Shown here: in pieces, positions 1 through 8,744 of the stretch | Position numbering within the stretch: position 1 is the stretch's first letter | How the letters are laid out: each line of letters starts with the position of its first letter | Origin: Alphaproteobacteria bacterium | GTDB taxonomy: Bacteria; Pseudomonadota; Alphaproteobacteria; Micropepsales; Micropepsaceae | Assembly (NCBI GenBank): GCA_017308375.1 | Contig: JAFKEW010000049.1 | Coordinates: forward strand, 115,286-179,285 | Length of the DNA: 64,000 nt | Direction of reading: 5' to 3' | Position numbers and translations under genes: made by a program | Notes under the pieces: generated by a model | The model's input: only the letters and a program-made list of their open reading frames with translations | What the model was told of the DNA's origin: nothing | Databases searched by the model: none

Positions 1-1408
1 CCACCACCCGCGCACCGGCTGGCGTGCGCGCAATCACCACGCCGCGCGGCGCCTTCCCGGAATAATCAATGGTGTAGGTCTCAACCGCCGCCTGACCCGC
101 ATAAGCCTGATCCAGCACCGGTGCTGTCCACCCATTCACCTCGGCCTGAAGCGCGCTTGAATCGAAGGGCTGGAAATCGCGCGCCGCGGCCGCATAGATG
201 CCGACCGAATATTTGGAAAGAAAGCCGCCATTGGCCGCCACCAGCCCGATCGAGCCAGGCCGCGCCCGAAGCCGGTTCACCATCGCAGCGATGGCGTGCA
301 TGGAATAATTGTTTCCGGCCCCGCCGAAGTAGGGCAGACCGCCGGTAACCGTCAGCCCGCGCGGATCGTCCGGCGCCAATCCCATGCCATCACAGATGTT
401 GAACACCGCGATCGGGAAACACGAATAGAGATCGAACCGATTGACATCGCCAAGCGTCATCCCGGCCGCATCAAGCGCCTGCTTCACAGCGGCAACGGAA
501 GCGGGGCCGCGCGAAAGATCCTGCCGTTCCAGCGGCGGACGTTCTTTCACATCGGCGCCACCCCACAGATAAATCCAGCGATCTTCTGCAATCCCCAATT
601 CGCGGGCCTTGCGCACGGATGTCAGCAGGACCGCGGCACCCTGGTTGGCCTGATCGCGCGCCACCAGCCAGCGCGGAAACGGATCGGAGGTCAGACGATT
701 GCGTTCTGTCACCGTTGCCAATTCCGCGACGGTATGAATGTCCCGGCTCATCGCGTGTGGATTGTCATGCGCAACACGGGTGAAGGGCGCGAACAATTGC
801 GCCATTTCCTGCCGATAGGCATCGCGGTTCTTGTGCCTGCGCGCACGCCGCGCATTCTCGAACAGGGCATAGGCTTGAATCGGCGTGCGCACCCCGTGTG
901 CGATCAGCACCTTGTCGAGCAGACCGCTGACGCCATAGCCACGATCCTCGATCTGGCCGCCAACCTCCTCTTTCCAGTCGCGCGTCTCGCCTTTGCCCAT
1001 CAGATGGCGAACAGTGGAAATCGCTTCCGAACCCACCAGCAGCACAAGCTCCGCCTCCCGCCGGGCGATGGCATGTGCAAATTCATTGACCAGATGCTGC
1101 GGGCCTTGCCCGCCGGTCGGCTCCCAGATCGCGCGAGCCGGATCGGCCCCAATGCGGCGGGCAACCGAACGGGGAAAATTGTCGGACGCGCCAAAAGGCG
1201 GACGCGCAGCCGGCGTTGAAATCTCGAATTGCCGGATGGCGGCGACCACATCGACCCGGGCGGCCGCCCCATCCACGCCGGTATCCTGCAAGGCTGCCTT
1301 TGCCGCCGCCGCGGCCAGCGCCACCGGCGAAAGTGCTGCATAATCGGGTGCGTCAATCCGTTCCGAAGCTTCCCCAACCCCGACAATCACGGGTGTATCG
1401 TCATTCAC
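1..1408 (-). CDS. Thiolase-like acetyl-CoA acetyltransferase family protein (C-terminus beyond window)
   Basis: The reverse strand reads continuously from a GTG at 1408, preceded by an AGGGGAGG ribosome site, to the window edge, giving 469 visible codons. The N-terminus (PVIVGVGE) and overall layout match the thiolase-like branch often annotated as acetyl-CoA acetyltransferase. Where classical thiolases carry the acylated cysteine this protein reads EPTGGQGPQHL (about residues 96-106), so that nucleophile is absent. A second active-site loop reads DLYSCFP and the third GGLPYFGGAGNNYSMHA. The family usually ends in an OB-like domain, which here begins near the edge. It is divergent from the acyl-CoA synthetase at 1622, which suggests shared acyl-CoA metabolism. 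Thiolysis is uncertain because of the missing cysteine. Confidence 0.82.
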   Translation of the reverse strand, partial: MNDDTPVIVGVGEASERIDAPDYAALSPVALAAAAAKAALQDTGVDGAAARVDVVAAIRQFEISTPAARPPFGASDNFPRSVARRIGADPARAIWEPTGGQGPQHLVNEFAHAIARREAELVLLVGSEAISTVRHLMGKGETRDWKEEVGGQIEDRGYGVSGLLDKVLIAHGVRTPIQAYALFENARRARRHKNRDAYRQEMAQLFAPFTRVAHDNPHAMSRDIHTVAELATVTERNRLTSDPFPRWLVARDQANQGAAVLLTSVRKARELGIAEDRWIYLWGGADVKERPPLERQDLSRGPASVAAVKQALDAAGMTLGDVNRFDLYSCFPIAVFNICDGMGLAPDDPRGLTVTGGLPYFGGAGNNYSMHAIAAMVNRLRARPGSIGLVAANGGFLSKYSVGIYAAAARDFQPFDSSALQAEVNGWTAPVLDQAYAGQAAVETYTIDYSGKAPRGVVIARTPAGARVV

Positions 1409-1621
1409 CGCTCTTATCCTCCCCTGATTTCATGGCCGTTCCTGCCATACAACATTGCCGCTGCCGGCCGCGCGGTAAAGACGGTCTGCAGCCAGCGTGC
1501 CGCGATCCCGAAAAGAAAGCCTGCCGCCACGGTTGACGGACGGGCCACAGGCACGCGCAAATAGACGCCGGATGAAGAAAACAGGCACCGGAAAACCGGG
1601 CCTGCGACGGGAGGGGAAAAT

Positions 1622-3226
1622 ATGGACTGGAATTTTGGCGACGTTCTCGATGCGCTGGAGCCCCTGCTGCCGCAGGACGAACCGGCCTTCATCCATGGCC
1701 CGCGCATCATCACCCATGGCCAGGCGCAGGCGATGACCAACAATCTGGCCCGCGCGCTCGTCGCACGCGGCAGCCAGCCGGGCGACAAGATCGCGATCTA
1801 TATGCGCAACCGGCCGGAATATCTGCTGGCGCTGGCGGCGGCGTTCAAGGCGCGGATGACGCATGTCAACGTCAATTACCGCTACACCCCCGATGAGGTC
1901 TGGTACATTTTCGACAATTCGGATGCGCAGACCGTTGTCTATGCGCCGGAATTCCGCGACGCCGTGGCCCAGATCCGCCCGCGCCTGCCCAAGGTCAAAA
2001 CCTGGATCGAGATCAGCGGCAACGATCCCGCGGCACCGTTTGCCGAACGGTTCGACGATCTGGCGACGGACGGTAATGGCGGCCCGCTCGACATGGCGCG
2101 TTCGGGCGAAGACCAGTTCTTCATCTACACCGGTGGCACAACCGGCATGCCCAAGGGCGTGATGTGGACGCACAACGATCTTCAAACCCTGATGCTGCGG
2201 GGGTTGGAACAATTGGGCCTGCCGGTGCCGCAGTCGGTGGATGCGTTCGCGCGGCTGAGCGCCACCATGCGCGCATCCATGCGCATGATACCGGCGCCGC
2301 CGCTGATGCACGGCACCGGCCTTTTAAGCGCCTTGCGTGCGATGCTGGCCGGCGGCTCTGTCGTGACGCTGACCAAGGACACCTTCGACGCCGAGGAATT
2401 GCTTGAAGCGATAGACCGCCACAAGCCGCAACATATCGCCATTGTTGGTGACAGTTTCGCCCGGCCGATCCTCAATGCGCTGAACGCCAACCCCGGCAAG
2501 TATGATGTCTCATCCGTGATGGCGATGAACTCGTCCGGCGTGATGTGGAGCCTCGAGGTCAAACGCGGGCTTCTGCAGCACATGCCGAACGCGGTGTTGA
2601 GCGACGCGTTCTCATCATCCGAGGCGCTTGGCCTCGGTACTTCGGTCATGACCAAAGATGCCGAAGTGCACACCGCCAAATTCGTTCTCGGTGACCGTTG
2701 CAAAGTGTTCGACGAGAGCGACAACGAAGTTCTTCCGGGCTCTGGCATCCCCGGTATGGTGGCGATCAAGGGCCCAAACCCGCTCGGCTATTACAAGGAC
2801 GACGCCAAGACCGCGCGCACCTTCCGCACGATCGCAGGCGAGCGCTATTCGATTCCCGGTGACTGGGTGACGGTTGAAGCCGATGGTTCATTGACCTTGC
2901 TGGGCCGCGGCAATGCCTGCATCAACACCGCGGGCGAAAAAGTCTTCCCCGAAGAAGTGGAGGAGGCGTTGAAGCGCCACCCCGCGATCGAGGATGCGCT
3001 GGTGGTCGGCATGCCGGACGAGAAATGGGGTCAGGCGGTGACCGGCGTCGTGTCCCTGACGCCGGGTGCGGCGTGGAATGAGGATGGCCTGCGTGCCTTT
3101 GTTCGCGGGTCTCTGGCCGGCTACAAAACCCCGAAGCGCATTGTCATCGCCGACCGCCCGATCCGCGCGGCCAATGGCAAGGCCGATTATCCGGCCGCAC
3201 GGGCAAGTGCGGAGGCACAGCTTTGA
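1622..3226 (+). CDS. AMP-forming acyl-CoA synthetase
   Basis: This 534-residue ANL-superfamily enzyme would activate a carboxylic acid with ATP and CoA in the cytoplasm. The phosphate-binding loop YTGGTTGMPKG lies at residues 169-179, the A8 region reads NTAGEKVFPEEVEEAL, and a C-terminal lysine in AANGKADY fits the adenylation lysine. The start follows GGGAGGGG. It is divergent from the thiolase-like gene across about 210 bp that must hold both promoters. The length and the NVNYRYTPDE region resemble FadD-type synthetases of fatty, steroid or aromatic acid pathways; the sequence does not show which substrate is used. Confidence 0.9.
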   Translation: MDWNFGDVLDALEPLLPQDEPAFIHGPRIITHGQAQAMTNNLARALVARGSQPGDKIAIYMRNRPEYLLALAAAFKARMTHVNVNYRYTPDEVWYIFDNSDAQTVVYAPEFRDAVAQIRPRLPKVKTWIEISGNDPAAPFAERFDDLATDGNGGPLDMARSGEDQFFIYTGGTTGMPKGVMWTHNDLQTLMLRGLEQLGLPVPQSVDAFARLSATMRASMRMIPAPPLMHGTGLLSALRAMLAGGSVVTLTKDTFDAEELLEAIDRHKPQHIAIVGDSFARPILNALNANPGKYDVSSVMAMNSSGVMWSLEVKRGLLQHMPNAVLSDAFSSSEALGLGTSVMTKDAEVHTAKFVLGDRCKVFDESDNEVLPGSGIPGMVAIKGPNPLGYYKDDAKTARTFRTIAGERYSIPGDWVTVEADGSLTLLGRGNACINTAGEKVFPEEVEEALKRHPAIEDALVVGMPDEKWGQAVTGVVSLTPGAAWNEDGLRAFVRGSLAGYKTPKRIVIADRPIRAANGKADYPAARASAEAQL

Positions 3227-3283
3227 TGAGGCTGCAAAGCGCGCTCGCGCCTGATTTGGCGCGGGCAAAAAAAGCGGCTATGG

Positions 3284-4303
3284 GTGCGGCGCTCGCCAAG
3301 CCAGCCGGATGACAGTTTGAACCTGAACGAAAAAATCTTCGCCATCGCCCCGATGATGGAGTGGACGGACCGGCATTGCCGCTTCCTCCACCGTCAATTG
3401 AGCGCGCGCGCAAGGCTTTATACCGAGATGGTCACGGCGGAGGCAGTGATCCGCGGCGACCGCGTGCGTCTGATCGGCTTCGATCCGGCGGAACATCCGG
3501 TCGCCCTGCAACTGGGCGGCGCAGAGCCGGCGCGGCTTGCCGAAGCCGCTCGCATCGCCGCCGATTTCGGCTATGACGAAATCAATCTCAATGTCGGCTG
3601 CCCATCGGACCGTGTGCAATCGGGCAAGTTCGGTGCCTGTCTGATGCGCGAGCCCGCTCTGGTGGCGGAGTGTGCGGCGGCAATGCGCGATGCCGTGCGC
3701 ATTCCGGTCACGGTCAAATGCCGCCTGGGGGTGGACGATCAGAACCCGGAAGAATCCTTGCGCAGTTTGATCGGCGCCTGCCGGAACGCGGGCGTCACCC
3801 ATTTCATCGTCCATGCGCGCAAGGCGTGGCTGAAAGGCCTGTCCCCGCGGGAAAACCGCGATGTGCCGCCGCTCGATTACGAGCTCGTCTACCGGGTGAA
3901 ACGGGAAAGTCCCGATCTCACCATCACCATCAATGGCGGCATCGCCACGCTCGATGCGGCGGAAGCGCATTTCCCCCATGTCGATGGTGTGATGCTGGGC
4001 CGTGCCGCCTATCAGACCCCGGCAATCCTTTCCGATGTCGATGCACGTTTTTTCGGTGGCACGCCGCGAACGGTCACCGAAGCGGTGGATGCCTATCTCC
4101 ACTACATCGAACGCAATCTTGCGCACGGCGTGCCGTTGAACGCGATGACGAAACACATGCTGGGCCTGTTCAACGGCCGGCCGGGCGCGCGCCTGTTCCG
4201 CCGCCATCTGAGCGAAAACGCAACCCGCCCCGGTGCCGGCATCGCGATCCTGCACGATGCGCTCGCCCGTCTGTCCCCGCCAACCGAACGCGCGGCGGCC
4301 TGA
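3284..4303 (+). CDS. dusA: tRNA-dihydrouridine synthase, DusA type
   Basis: The protein reduces specific D-loop uridines of tRNA using FMN and NADPH. It starts its TIM barrel with IAPMMEWTDRHCR, carries the catalytic cysteine in NVGCPSDRVQSGKFGACL (about residue 106) and the phosphate-binding motif NGGIATLD. About 340 residues is normal for DusA. The GTG at 3284 gives the longest form, and a TTG at 3317 just before the conserved region is an alternative. It starts 57 bp after the acyl-CoA synthetase and ends 3 bp before the TauE permease, so the last two are probably co-transcribed. Confidence 0.93.
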   Translation: MRRSPSQPDDSLNLNEKIFAIAPMMEWTDRHCRFLHRQLSARARLYTEMVTAEAVIRGDRVRLIGFDPAEHPVALQLGGAEPARLAEAARIAADFGYDEINLNVGCPSDRVQSGKFGACLMREPALVAECAAAMRDAVRIPVTVKCRLGVDDQNPEESLRSLIGACRNAGVTHFIVHARKAWLKGLSPRENRDVPPLDYELVYRVKRESPDLTITINGGIATLDAAEAHFPHVDGVMLGRAAYQTPAILSDVDARFFGGTPRTVTEAVDAYLHYIERNLAHGVPLNAMTKHMLGLFNGRPGARLFRRHLSENATRPGAGIAILHDALARLSPPTERAAA

Positions 4304-4306
4304 AAC

Positions 4307-5140
4307 ATGGATTTGCTGGCTGGTGTCCCGGCGGATTTCGGCACCCTTGCATTGGGCCTTGTCCTCGCCGGTGTGGTCGGCGGTCTGATCGCCGGCATGC
4401 TGGGCGTGGGTGGCGGCATCGTGGTGGTGCCGGTGCTCTATCACGTGCTGGCGGGCCTGGGCGTGCCGGAATCCATGCGCATGCATGTGGCAGTGGGCAC
4501 CTCGCTTGCCACCATCATTCCCACCTCCATTTCCTCGCTTCGGGCGCATGCCGCCAAAGGTGCAGTCGATTGGGGCCTGTTGAAACGCTGGATCGGCCCG
4601 ATGCTTCTCGGCGTCATCGCGGGCAGCATGATCGCAGGCTCTGTCCGCGGTGAAACGCTGTCCCTCATCTTCGCCATTGTTGCGATCCCGGTTGCCATTC
4701 ACATGGCGTTTGACGGTGCGGGCCGCACCATCTCCAGCCAGCCGCCCGGCGGCGTCACAGGTGCCGCATTGCCATTCGGCATCGGCGGCATATCGACAAT
4801 GATGGGCATAGGCGGCGGAACGGTCGGCGTGCCGCTGATGACCGTGTTCGGCATGCCGATCCACAGCGCGGTGGCCACCGCATCCGCCTTCGGCGCCATC
4901 ATCTCCATTCCCGGCACCATCGGTGCGGTGCTTTCGGGCTGGCACCTGCCGGGATTGCCGCCTTATTCATTCGGTTACGTCAACGCGCTGGGCTTTGTCC
5001 TGATCGCGCCGGTGTCCTTCTTCCTCGCGCCCGTGGGGGCGTGGCTGGCGCACAGTGTCGACCGCAAACGCCTGCGCCGGATGTTCGCCCTTTTCATCGC
5101 GGTCACCGCCGCGCGCATGCTGTGGGATGTCCTGTTCTAG
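4307..5140 (+). CDS. TauE/SafE-family membrane permease
   Basis: This 277-residue inner-membrane protein has about eight hydrophobic segments and the two glycine-rich repeats of the family, AGMLGVGGGIVVVP near residue 30 and a related stretch with MMGIGGGTVGVP near residue 165. Family members export sulfite, sulfoacetate or other organosulfur anions, but the substrate cannot be read from sequence. It follows dusA by 3 bp and is probably translated from the same transcript. No sulfur genes adjoin it. Confidence 0.88.
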   Translation: MDLLAGVPADFGTLALGLVLAGVVGGLIAGMLGVGGGIVVVPVLYHVLAGLGVPESMRMHVAVGTSLATIIPTSISSLRAHAAKGAVDWGLLKRWIGPMLLGVIAGSMIAGSVRGETLSLIFAIVAIPVAIHMAFDGAGRTISSQPPGGVTGAALPFGIGGISTMMGIGGGTVGVPLMTVFGMPIHSAVATASAFGAIISIPGTIGAVLSGWHLPGLPPYSFGYVNALGFVLIAPVSFFLAPVGAWLAHSVDRKRLRRMFALFIAVTAARMLWDVLF

Positions 5141-5274
5141 GATTTGGGCAAGACACCATTCCGTTTTGAATCGAACCGTCGCCAGCCCACGTCACACATG
5201 GCGCGGCGTCGCGCCATCGTGTAAAGTACGCCCCTTCACGATCGTTCAGCGTTCCGGCATCTGGGAGGCTTGTC

Positions 5275-6226
5275 ATGACGGTTGATGAATCCCGGCTTCA
5301 CGAATTTCTGCATAAGGCTGTTGGCGATCTCGGCGCGGCGATGAGCGCGGTGCTGATGTCGATCGGCGACGAACTGGGATTTTACAAGGCACTGGCGAAA
5401 GAGCGGCTGTCCCCGGCAGACCTTGCCGCGCGCACCGGCACGCATGAGCGTTATGTGCGCGAATGGCTGAACAATCAGGCGGCTGGCGGTTACGTGCATT
5501 ACGATGCTGCAAGCGGCCAATATTATCTGGATGACGAACAGGCGCTGTGCCTGGCCGATCCGGGCGGACCGGTCGATCTGCCCGGCGCCTATCTGATCGT
5601 GCAGGACCTCTTCCATATCCGCGAACAGGCGACGGAAAATTTCCGCAACGGCGCCGGCATGGAATGGGGCGATCATCATCGCTGCCTGTTCCACGGGACG
5701 GAGCGGTTCTTCCGCGCCGGGTACAACGCCAACCTGCTTTCATCCTGGCTGCCGGCACTGGATGGCGTGCAGGAGAAACTCAGCCGTGGTGGCAAGGCGG
5801 CCGATATCGGCTGCGGCCATGGCGCCAGCACCATTCTGCTGGCGAAAGCGTTCCCCAATTCGGAATTCGTCGGCTACGACTATCATCCGCAATCCATCGA
5901 GACAGCGCGGGAACGGGCGAAACAGGCGGCCGCACCCAACACCCGGTTCGAGATCGCCGATGCCACCGCCTATCGCGACGGCGATTTCGATCTGATCGCG
6001 TTCTTCGATTGCCTGCACGACATGGCCAACCCGGAAGGCGCCGCGCGCCACGCCCATGACGTCGCTCATTTGCGTGCCGGTTTCGCTGGCGCGCAACGGA
6101 CCGGCCCTGGGCGCGCAGGCCGGTGAAAAACGCCTGCGCGACATCATGGTTGGGAAGGCCGGCTTCACGGCAATGCGGCGGGCGGCGGAAACGCCGTTCA
6201 ACATCATTCTGGAAGCGCGGCCGTAA
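5275..6226 (+). pseudogene. SAM-dependent methyltransferase with winged-helix N-terminus, disrupted by internal deletion and frameshift
   Basis: The reading frame from ATG 5275 (ribosome site GGGAGG) encodes a winged-helix-like domain (about residues 20-90) and a Rossmann methyltransferase domain with motif I ADIGCGHGAST (about 177-187) and FFDCLHD. Soon after GAARHAHD (near 6060) the frame runs into unrelated residues and stops at 6126. In the +1 frame from 6062 the family's C-terminal tail resumes (SLICVPVSLARN, then LGAQAGEKRLRD, ending TPFNIILEARP) and stops at 6224-6226. Relatives carry roughly 30-40 more residues between these blocks, including the strand with a VEPFAGD-like motif. The simplest reading is an internal deletion that also shifted the frame. 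A sequencing or assembly error would have to be more than one base. Confidence 0.8.
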
Positions 6227-6245
6227 CGGGCAGGGAAATTACCGG

Positions 6246-6893
6246 TTACGCTTCACCGTCAGCGATAAAGCCCGCAGCTTCGTGGCTGCCGTCGCAGAAC
6301 GGTTTGTCTTTCGAATGGCCGCAGCGGCAAAGCCAGGTTTCCGTCGTGCGCGTGATGGTCTGCCCGCTGGCCGAACAGATTTCGAGTGCGCCCTCGACGT
6401 GCAGCGGGCCGTTGAGCGTCGGCGTGACGTTGAGCGGGCCGTTGCGCACGGGAAGCGGTTCGGATTTCTGCGGTGTTGGCTCACCTGTTGCGGCGAAGCG
6501 GGCCTTGCGGTGCATGCCGTCGCAATAAGGCTTGTGAAACGACTTGCCGCAACGGCACAGCGTGGCGCGATAACTCATCGTATCGCCGCCGATATTCAGT
6601 TCGGCATGAACGGCCAGCGGCCCGTCCTGCCACACGCGGATGGTGTTGACGCCAGGCGGCTTTTCGTTCGCGGCCGGATCGGCGGCGCGGTAGCTGAGCG
6701 CGCCCGACGGGCATTACGAAATCGCCGCGATCACGGTTTCGCAGGCTTCCGCGTCGGGGCGGATCCACGGCCCATCGACATTGGGCACGAACACATCCGG
6801 CAGGCCCAGCACACAATAGCGCGAATGGATACAGCGCCGGCCGTCATTGCGAACGGTCAGGCGCGTACCGGGATATTCCTCAACCTCTGCCAT
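6246..6893 (-). pseudogene. CDGSH iron-sulfur protein with in-frame stop codon
   Basis: Read from ATG 6893 this is a 216-codon frame whose N-terminus (RNDGRRCIHSRYCVLGLPDVF) matches the divergent 4Fe-4S domain often fused to CDGSH domains. Two CDGSH-type 2Fe-2S motifs follow: CRCGKSFHKPYCDGMH and CRCGHSKDKPFCDGSH. Codon 60, at 6714-6716, is TAA, immediately before the expected CPSGALSYR. CAA to TAA is a one-base change, so this looks like a nonsense mutation. The downstream frame has a GTG at 6635 and an internal ATG that could give a protein with only the CDGSH domains. The stop is not a selenocysteine codon. Confidence 0.82.
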
Positions 6894-6926
6894 GGCGCAT
6901 CTCCCTTTGGTTTTGCCCCATGCTAG

Positions 6927-7025
6927 CGCAATTCCAGGAAAAGTGTGCAGCGGTTTTCCGTCCGGAATTGCGATGATCCAAAAGCCTAGAGTGTTTCACC
7001 GATTCTATGAAACGGTGAAACACTC
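6927..7025. repeat. Intergenic palindromic repeats
   Basis: Two hairpins occupy the gap between the CDGSH remnant and the phosphomutase. The first has perfect 9-bp arms CGCAATTCC (6927-6935) and GGAATTGCG (6964-6972), with GGAAAAGTGTG and GGTTTTCC inside; this core recurs near 17050, 27220, 40870 and 51290. The second has perfect 13-bp arms GAGTGTTTCACCG (6989-7001) and CGGTGAAACACTC (7013-7025) and may end the phosphomutase transcript coming from the right. Confidence 0.8.
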
Positions 7026-7041
7026 GAGCGCAATTCCGTCG

Positions 7042-8538
7042 TCAAATCTTCTGGTCGTAGGCGCCGACTTCCGGGTGTTTGGAGAGGCGGCCGTCGAGAT
7101 CGGCGAACATCGCGCGCATCTGCGCCTCAGACACCGGGCTTTCCACCACCACCACCAAAGACGGCTTGTTGGAGGAGGCGCGGATCAGGCCCCAGGTGCC
7201 GTCCTCCAGGGTCACGCGCACACCATTGACGGTGACAAGACGAACGATCTTCTGGCCCAGAATGGTTTCGCCCGTCTCCTTCAGCGTTTCATATTCCTGC
7301 GTCATCGCGGCGACGACATCGTATTTTTTATCGTCGGGGCAGAATGGCGCCATGGTCGGCGTGCCCCAGGTTTTGGGCAGGCCGGAAACCAACGCCGACA
7401 TTTTCGTTTGCCCGGCGCGGTCCAGCATTTCGAGGATCGCAATCGCCGCCACGATGCCATCGTCATACCCGCGGCCGACCGGCGGATTGAAAAAGTAATG
7501 GCCGCTTTTTTCGAAACCGGCGACCGCACCAAGCTCATGCGTGCGCCGCTTCATGTAGGAATGGCCGGTCTTCCAGTAATCGACCGTCGCACCGTTCTTC
7601 TTCAACACCGGATCGATTTCGAAAATGCCGGTCGATTTCACATCGGCGACGAATTTCGCATTCGGAATGCGCGCCGAAAGATCGCGCGCCAACAGAACGC
7701 CCACCTTGTCGGCAAAAATTTCTTCTCCGTCATCGGCCACCACGCCGCAACGGTCGCAATCGCCATCGAAGCCGAGCGCAAGCTCCGCCCCGGTCTCCTG
7801 CACCACCTTGGCCATCGCATGCAGCATCTGCATGTCTTCGGTGTTGGGATTGTATTTGGGGAAGGTGAAATCCAGCTCCGCATCCATCGGGATCACCTCT
7901 GCCCCGATGCGGGAAAGTGCCTCCGGCGCAAAGGCGCCCGCCGTGCCGTTGCCGCAGGCCGCCACCACCCGGATCGGGCGGGAGAGTTTGTGCCCGTTCG
8001 TGACCGCCGCGAGATAACGCGCGCGCATGTCTTCGGCACGGGAATAGCTGCCGCCGGCGCGCGGTTTGGAGAGGCCGCCGAGCACGATCGCTTTCAGCCG
8101 CGTCATCTCATCCGGCCCGAAGGTCAGCGGTTTCGAGGCGCCCATCTTCACCCCGGTCCAGCCATTTTCGTTGTGGCTGGCGGTGACCATGGCAACGCCC
8201 GGACAATCGAGCGCGAATTGCGCGTAATAAGCCATCGGCGTGGTGGAAAGGCCGATATCCACCACCTGACATCCCGCCTCCATCAGCCCGATGGTCAGCG
8301 CCTGTTTGATGGAAAGCGAATAGGCGCGGTAATCGTGCCCGGTGGCGACGCGGGGCGCGATGCCCAGTTCGTGAAACAGGGTGCCGAGGCCGAGGCCCAG
8401 CGCCTGCACCCCCGGCAGATTCAATTCCGTCCCGAACAGCCAGCGCGCGTCATATTCCCGGAAGCCATTGGGGGTGACGAGCGGCAAATTCTCGTAATCC
8501 AAGGTATTGGGCTTCAGATCGGCGCGGGGTTTGGGCAT
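7042..8538 (-). CDS. Phosphomannomutase/phosphoglucomutase
   Basis: This 498-residue alpha-D-phosphohexomutase interconverts hexose 1- and 6-phosphates for nucleotide-sugar and envelope polysaccharide synthesis. The phosphoserine loop TASHNENG has its serine at residue 121, the magnesium loop GFDGDCDR is at 257-263, the sugar-binding loop EKSGHYFF is near 343, and the C-terminal phosphate-binding domain ends in ASSNKPSLVVVVE. Length is slightly above the AlgC/PgmG type. The start ATG at 8538 opens a typical N-terminus. It stands alone; a 13-bp-arm hairpin at 6989-7025 lies just past its stop. Confidence 0.92.
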   Translation of the reverse strand: MPKPRADLKPNTLDYENLPLVTPNGFREYDARWLFGTELNLPGVQALGLGLGTLFHELGIAPRVATGHDYRAYSLSIKQALTIGLMEAGCQVVDIGLSTTPMAYYAQFALDCPGVAMVTASHNENGWTGVKMGASKPLTFGPDEMTRLKAIVLGGLSKPRAGGSYSRAEDMRARYLAAVTNGHKLSRPIRVVAACGNGTAGAFAPEALSRIGAEVIPMDAELDFTFPKYNPNTEDMQMLHAMAKVVQETGAELALGFDGDCDRCGVVADDGEEIFADKVGVLLARDLSARIPNAKFVADVKSTGIFEIDPVLKKNGATVDYWKTGHSYMKRRTHELGAVAGFEKSGHYFFNPPVGRGYDDGIVAAIAILEMLDRAGQTKMSALVSGLPKTWGTPTMAPFCPDDKKYDVVAAMTQEYETLKETGETILGQKIVRLVTVNGVRVTLEDGTWGLIRASSNKPSLVVVVESPVSEAQMRAMFADLDGRLSKHPEVGAYDQKI

Positions 8539-8614
8539 GGCGTGGCTTTCGAACCTTCAAAAAACCGGTGGGGGTCCCCCGGCCAAGTCCTTGATATGTT
8601 GGGAATCCGGCGTG

Positions 8615-8744
8615 GACGTGACATATTATAGGTACAAAATCCTAATATGCAACCCCTCCCGCCCAAGAAATTTTTTCAGCTCACTTCTTTTTTCCATCAT
8701 GCTTGCGTATTATATCACTAACAACATTAGCATATGTGTGTAAT
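8615..8744. promoter_or_regulatory. AT-rich divergent control region in front of cobA
   Basis: This stretch is strikingly AT-rich against its GC-rich surroundings. It contains an imperfect inverted repeat, CATATTATAGG (8622-8632) facing CCTAATATG (8641-8649), then T-rich runs and ACTAACAACATTAGCATATG leading to cobA. It probably holds the cobA promoter and a regulator site. No confident -35/-10 pair or known riboswitch fold could be assigned. No Shine-Dalgarno sequence precedes the cobA ATG. Confidence 0.45.

Noticed and set aside
3278..4945. 555-codon open frame antisense to dusA and tauE
   Set aside because: His/Gly/Asp-rich shadow of high-GC coding DNA; both plus-strand genes are clear families.
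6714..6716. Recoded stop (selenocysteine or read-through) in the CDGSH gene
   Set aside because: The codon is TAA, not TGA, and no recoding element was seen; a nonsense mutation is simpler.
6847..8631. 594-codon plus-strand frame opposite the phosphomutase
   Set aside because: Shadow frame; the minus strand holds every phosphomutase motif.
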